Origin: Tubulanus polymorphus
Lineage: Eukaryota > Nemertea > Palaeonemertea > Tubulaniformes > Tubulanidae
Reading direction: 5' to 3'
Assembly: GCF_964204645.1 (NCBI RefSeq)
Contig: NC_134030.1
Coordinates: 721,855 to 785,854, forward strand
DNA length: 64,000 nucleotides
In this document: positions 62,340 to 64,000 of the stretch, piece by piece
Position numbering within the stretch: position 1 is the first letter of the stretch
Layout of the letters: each line of letters starts with the position of its first letter
Position numbers and translations under genes: made by a program
The notes under the pieces: generated by a model
Seen by the model: the letters and a program-made list of their open reading frames with translations, nothing else
Databases searched by the model: none
What the model was told of the DNA's origin: nothing

Positions 62340-62510
62340 AATCCTGACAGTGACAGAGTTTCTTCTCTCAACTAGCCACACTAGGAGGGTTTGAATCCTG
62401 ACAGTGACAGAGTTTCTTCTCTCAACTAGCCACACTAGGAGGGTTTGAATCCTGACAGTGACAGAGTTTCTTCTCTCAACTAGCCACACTAGGAGGGTTT
62501 GAATCCTATG
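62340..62510. repeat. 54-bp tandem repeat, three copies
   Basis: CTGACAGTGACAGAGTTTCT plus TCTCTCAACTAGCCACACTA plus GGAGGGTTTGAATC, three nearly perfect copies downstream of the VWA gene. Confidence 0.9.
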
Positions 62511-62705
62511 TCGCATGCCATAGAAGGAATATAGATTTATGTGAAATCTTAACCGTCGTGTGCTGCCCCTATACATATCGTTGACGGTGAACGCGTGAAC
62601 TAACTTATTACTCGCATGCCACAATAGGAACATTGTGCTGTAGGGTTAGTTCACACGATCGCCGCTTACGGTATATACAGAGACAGCACTTGACGGTCGA
62701 GATCT
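62510..62705. repeat. Dispersed repeat shared with 23.2 and 33.4 kb
   Basis: CGCATGCCATAGAAGGAATA, ACTCGCATGCCACAATAGGA and GTTAGTTCACACGATCGCCG match blocks at 23195-23400 and 33360-33440. Two inverted CGTCGTGTGCTGCCCCTATA-like words suggest a foldback structure. Confidence 0.6.
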
Positions 62706-62884
62706 GTGACACCACTGACGGGTCGGATTGCGATTAGATAAAAGCTGACTGACACTACGAACATCGTCACAATTTGTTCTCATCGGAGTCAGCTTTCCAC
62801 CTACTATGCAACCTTAGGCCTAACTTTTTAAGACAGATGAAATAAGTCAAAATCCATAGAAGCAACAACAGTACAAATCTCATT

Positions 62885-62962
62885 TTCTAATGAGTAATAT
62901 ATATCTATTAAGCGAACGTTTTCGGGAGTTACATTATCCCCTCTTCAGGCATAGCGTGAGTG
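62885..62962 (-). repeat. Hammerhead-like core, single copy
   Basis: Minus strand: GCTATGC, CTGAAGA, GGGG-loop-TCCC, GAAA, ACGTTC, GCTTAATAG. This matches CUGANGA-stem II-GAAA with no extra base, a GGG/CCC stem II and a UUC cleavage triplet. GC/GC and CTAT/AATAG can pair as stem I. The downstream TAATATATATTACTCATTAG is shared with the palindrome at 63315-63410. Confidence 0.5.
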
Positions 62963-63050
62963 ATTAAATTTACATATCATACTGGTATTTATATAGAATT
63001 AGACGAAGCTAATTACAAACAATTTCAATGAGTGAAATTAGAAATGAAAT

Positions 63051-63215
63051 TCAATGAGATGAAATAAGTGCTTCGGAATTGCTACAATCTGCGGTACCCG
63101 GATCGTAGACGACCATGAGATCAGTCACATGGTCGTCAGGGCACATATACACCTTCTTAATGTCACATGACTTTAATAAAATCACTCCTAGAATAAATAC
63201 AATACAGGTCACGTG
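63051..63215 (-). CDS. Possible terminal exon of an unrecognised gene
   Basis: On the minus strand an acceptor-like TATTTATTCTAG|GAGTG is followed by an open frame VILLKSCDIKKVYMCPDDHV...DLMVVYDPGTADCSNSEAL and a stop. Upstream hydrophobic residues (VTCIVFILGVILL) in the same frame would make a membrane segment if not spliced out. No homology recognised. Weak evidence. Confidence 0.2.
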   Translation of the reverse strand, partial: HVTCIVFILGVILLKSCDIKKVYMCPDDHVTDLMVVYDPGTADCSNSEALISSH

Positions 63216-63314
63216 TACCGCGATACCGCGAGATAAGTTTAAATCACGTGGGTGTGAGTTTTTATTATAGGTCACGATATAAACGTTTATGGAAAAGATA
63301 AATATCTTCACTTG

Positions 63315-63410
63315 TTTTCTAATGAGTAATATATATATTTATCAAAGCGAACGTTTTCGGGAGATACCGAAAACATTCGCTATAATAAATATATATTACT
63401 CATTAGAAAA
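63315..63410. repeat. Near-perfect palindrome (foldback), about 45-bp arms
   Basis: Left arm TTTTCTAATGAGTAATATAT...AGCGAACGTTTTCGG and right arm CCGAAAACATTCGCT...ATATATTACTCATTAGAAAA are reverse complements with a loop of about five bases (GAGAT). The arm equals the 3' half of the repeat at 62885. Confidence 0.85.
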
Positions 63411-63635
63411 TGATATTTGTGCTGTTTTTGCTTCTATGACTCTCTACCTAAGATCATCTTCACTTGTCTTGTGATAGCACCTACGAGAAATCTCGAGATA
63501 TGTATAAATCACGTGGGTGTGTGTTTTTTATAGGTCACCATGTGCCCTGATTGGAGTCCAACCATAAATATAACTTCGGTGATAGCACCTGATAATTCTA
63601 ATAGTTGTCTGTGGGTGTAAGCGTTGAAGTCGATC

Positions 63636-63829
63636 ATGATGGTTGAGATATCATCGATTCAGTGGCGTGGATTATTAATAACGGTTTGTTTAATCCTGGT
63701 TTATCATCTACAAATATGCTCGTCGTCAAAAGATTGTTTATGGACGGGTGGATGCAAGTGTAAAATGAGCGACGGGAGTGGTTTTATTGATCTGTCATCA
63801 ATTGACAGTAACAATCCTCATAAACCCGC
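63636..63829 (+). CDS. Secreted or membrane protein, first coding exon (partial)
   Basis: ATG at 63636 (two adjacent Met codons), hydrophobic leader (LLITVCLILVYHLQICSSS), then KDCLWTGGCKCKMSDGSGFI and DLSSIDSNNPHKP, ending at a consensus donor (CCCGC|GTAAGT, phase 2). The tight C-x6-C-x-C cluster followed by DGSGFIDLSSID resembles the start of MRH-like (mannose 6-phosphate receptor homology) or similar lumenal domains, but this is tentative. The gene continues past the right edge. Confidence 0.5.
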
Positions 63830-63924
63830 GTAAGTCATTATTTTACTAGTTCATTGATACCCTACCAGGGGGAGTTATGAAGAGAGAATCCCACAATAAT
63901 AACGGAAAAACAAAGTCCAAAAAT

Positions 63925-64000
63925 GTAACCGAAGCTAGTGGTTTATTTAACGTTTCGACTTTATCCTATTAGCAAATGACTATTATTTGGAAAAAGTCGG
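63925..64000 (-). repeat. Degenerate relative of the 69-bp satellite unit
   Basis: Minus strand contains TAATAGGATAAAGTCGAAAC, GTTAAATAAACCACTAGC, matching the hairpin/GAAAC/AATAAAC part of the unit at 51 kb, but the CTGAAGA box is replaced. It is cut by the window end. Confidence 0.5.

Overview
This is a window from an intron-rich animal nuclear genome. Genes have many short exons with GT..AG introns, AATAAA polyadenylation signals and animal-type protein families: glycerol kinase with a C-terminal membrane tail, a SARM1-like TIR protein, a von Willebrand A multidomain protein, a C2H2 zinc-finger protein and a Shisa/CYYR1-like protein. Many MITE-like and tRNA-derived elements and very large minisatellite arrays fit a lophotrochozoan invertebrate, possibly a mollusc. 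The phylum is an inference. No bacterial, organellar or viral genes were seen.

Layout. 1-1.2 kb: first coding exon (minus) of a DUF4062/NACHT-type protein running off the left edge. 3.2-5.0 kb: a complete four-exon Shisa/CYYR1-like membrane protein (minus). 7.1-14.0 kb: a complete 15-exon glycerol kinase (minus, 557 aa). It is head-to-head, across about 0.66 kb, with 14.6-21.0 kb: a complete seven-exon ARM-TIR-SAM protein (plus, about 1006 aa). 24.5-25.4 kb: a two-exon small secreted six-cysteine protein (plus). 26.2-26.8 and 32.1-32.8 kb: two diverged copies of an unrecognised secreted-protein gene (minus); the second looks degenerate. 28.0-29.3 kb: a housekeeping-like promoter followed by a small spliced transcript of uncertain coding capacity. 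38.6-42.6 kb: a large exon of a C2H2 zinc-finger regulator (minus). 43.5 kb: a possible first exon of an unrecognised gene (plus). 46.1-62.1 kb: a 20-exon secreted protein with five VWA domains (plus). 63.6 kb: the first exon of another secreted or membrane protein (plus), cut by the right edge.

Perhaps a fifth of the window is tandem or foldback repeat. Six minisatellite arrays at distant loci share an AACTGTGGAACTGG-like core. Several foldback elements recur, some nested and some with part of the element amplified into a satellite. Two repeat families place sequence resembling the hammerhead-ribozyme core (CUGANGA, hairpin, GAAA) in introns or intergenic DNA. The clearest are a 69-bp satellite of about 22 copies inside the second intron of the VWA gene (minus strand), with one paired compensatory change in the putative stem II, and a single copy near 62.9 kb.

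There is no operon-like logic here. Functional links are limited to the shared glycerol kinase/TIR promoter region and the internal module duplications of the VWA gene. Two nearly identical VWA modules (56.8-60.0 kb) carry several one-base indels that look more like assembly errors or very recent decay than normal coding sequence.
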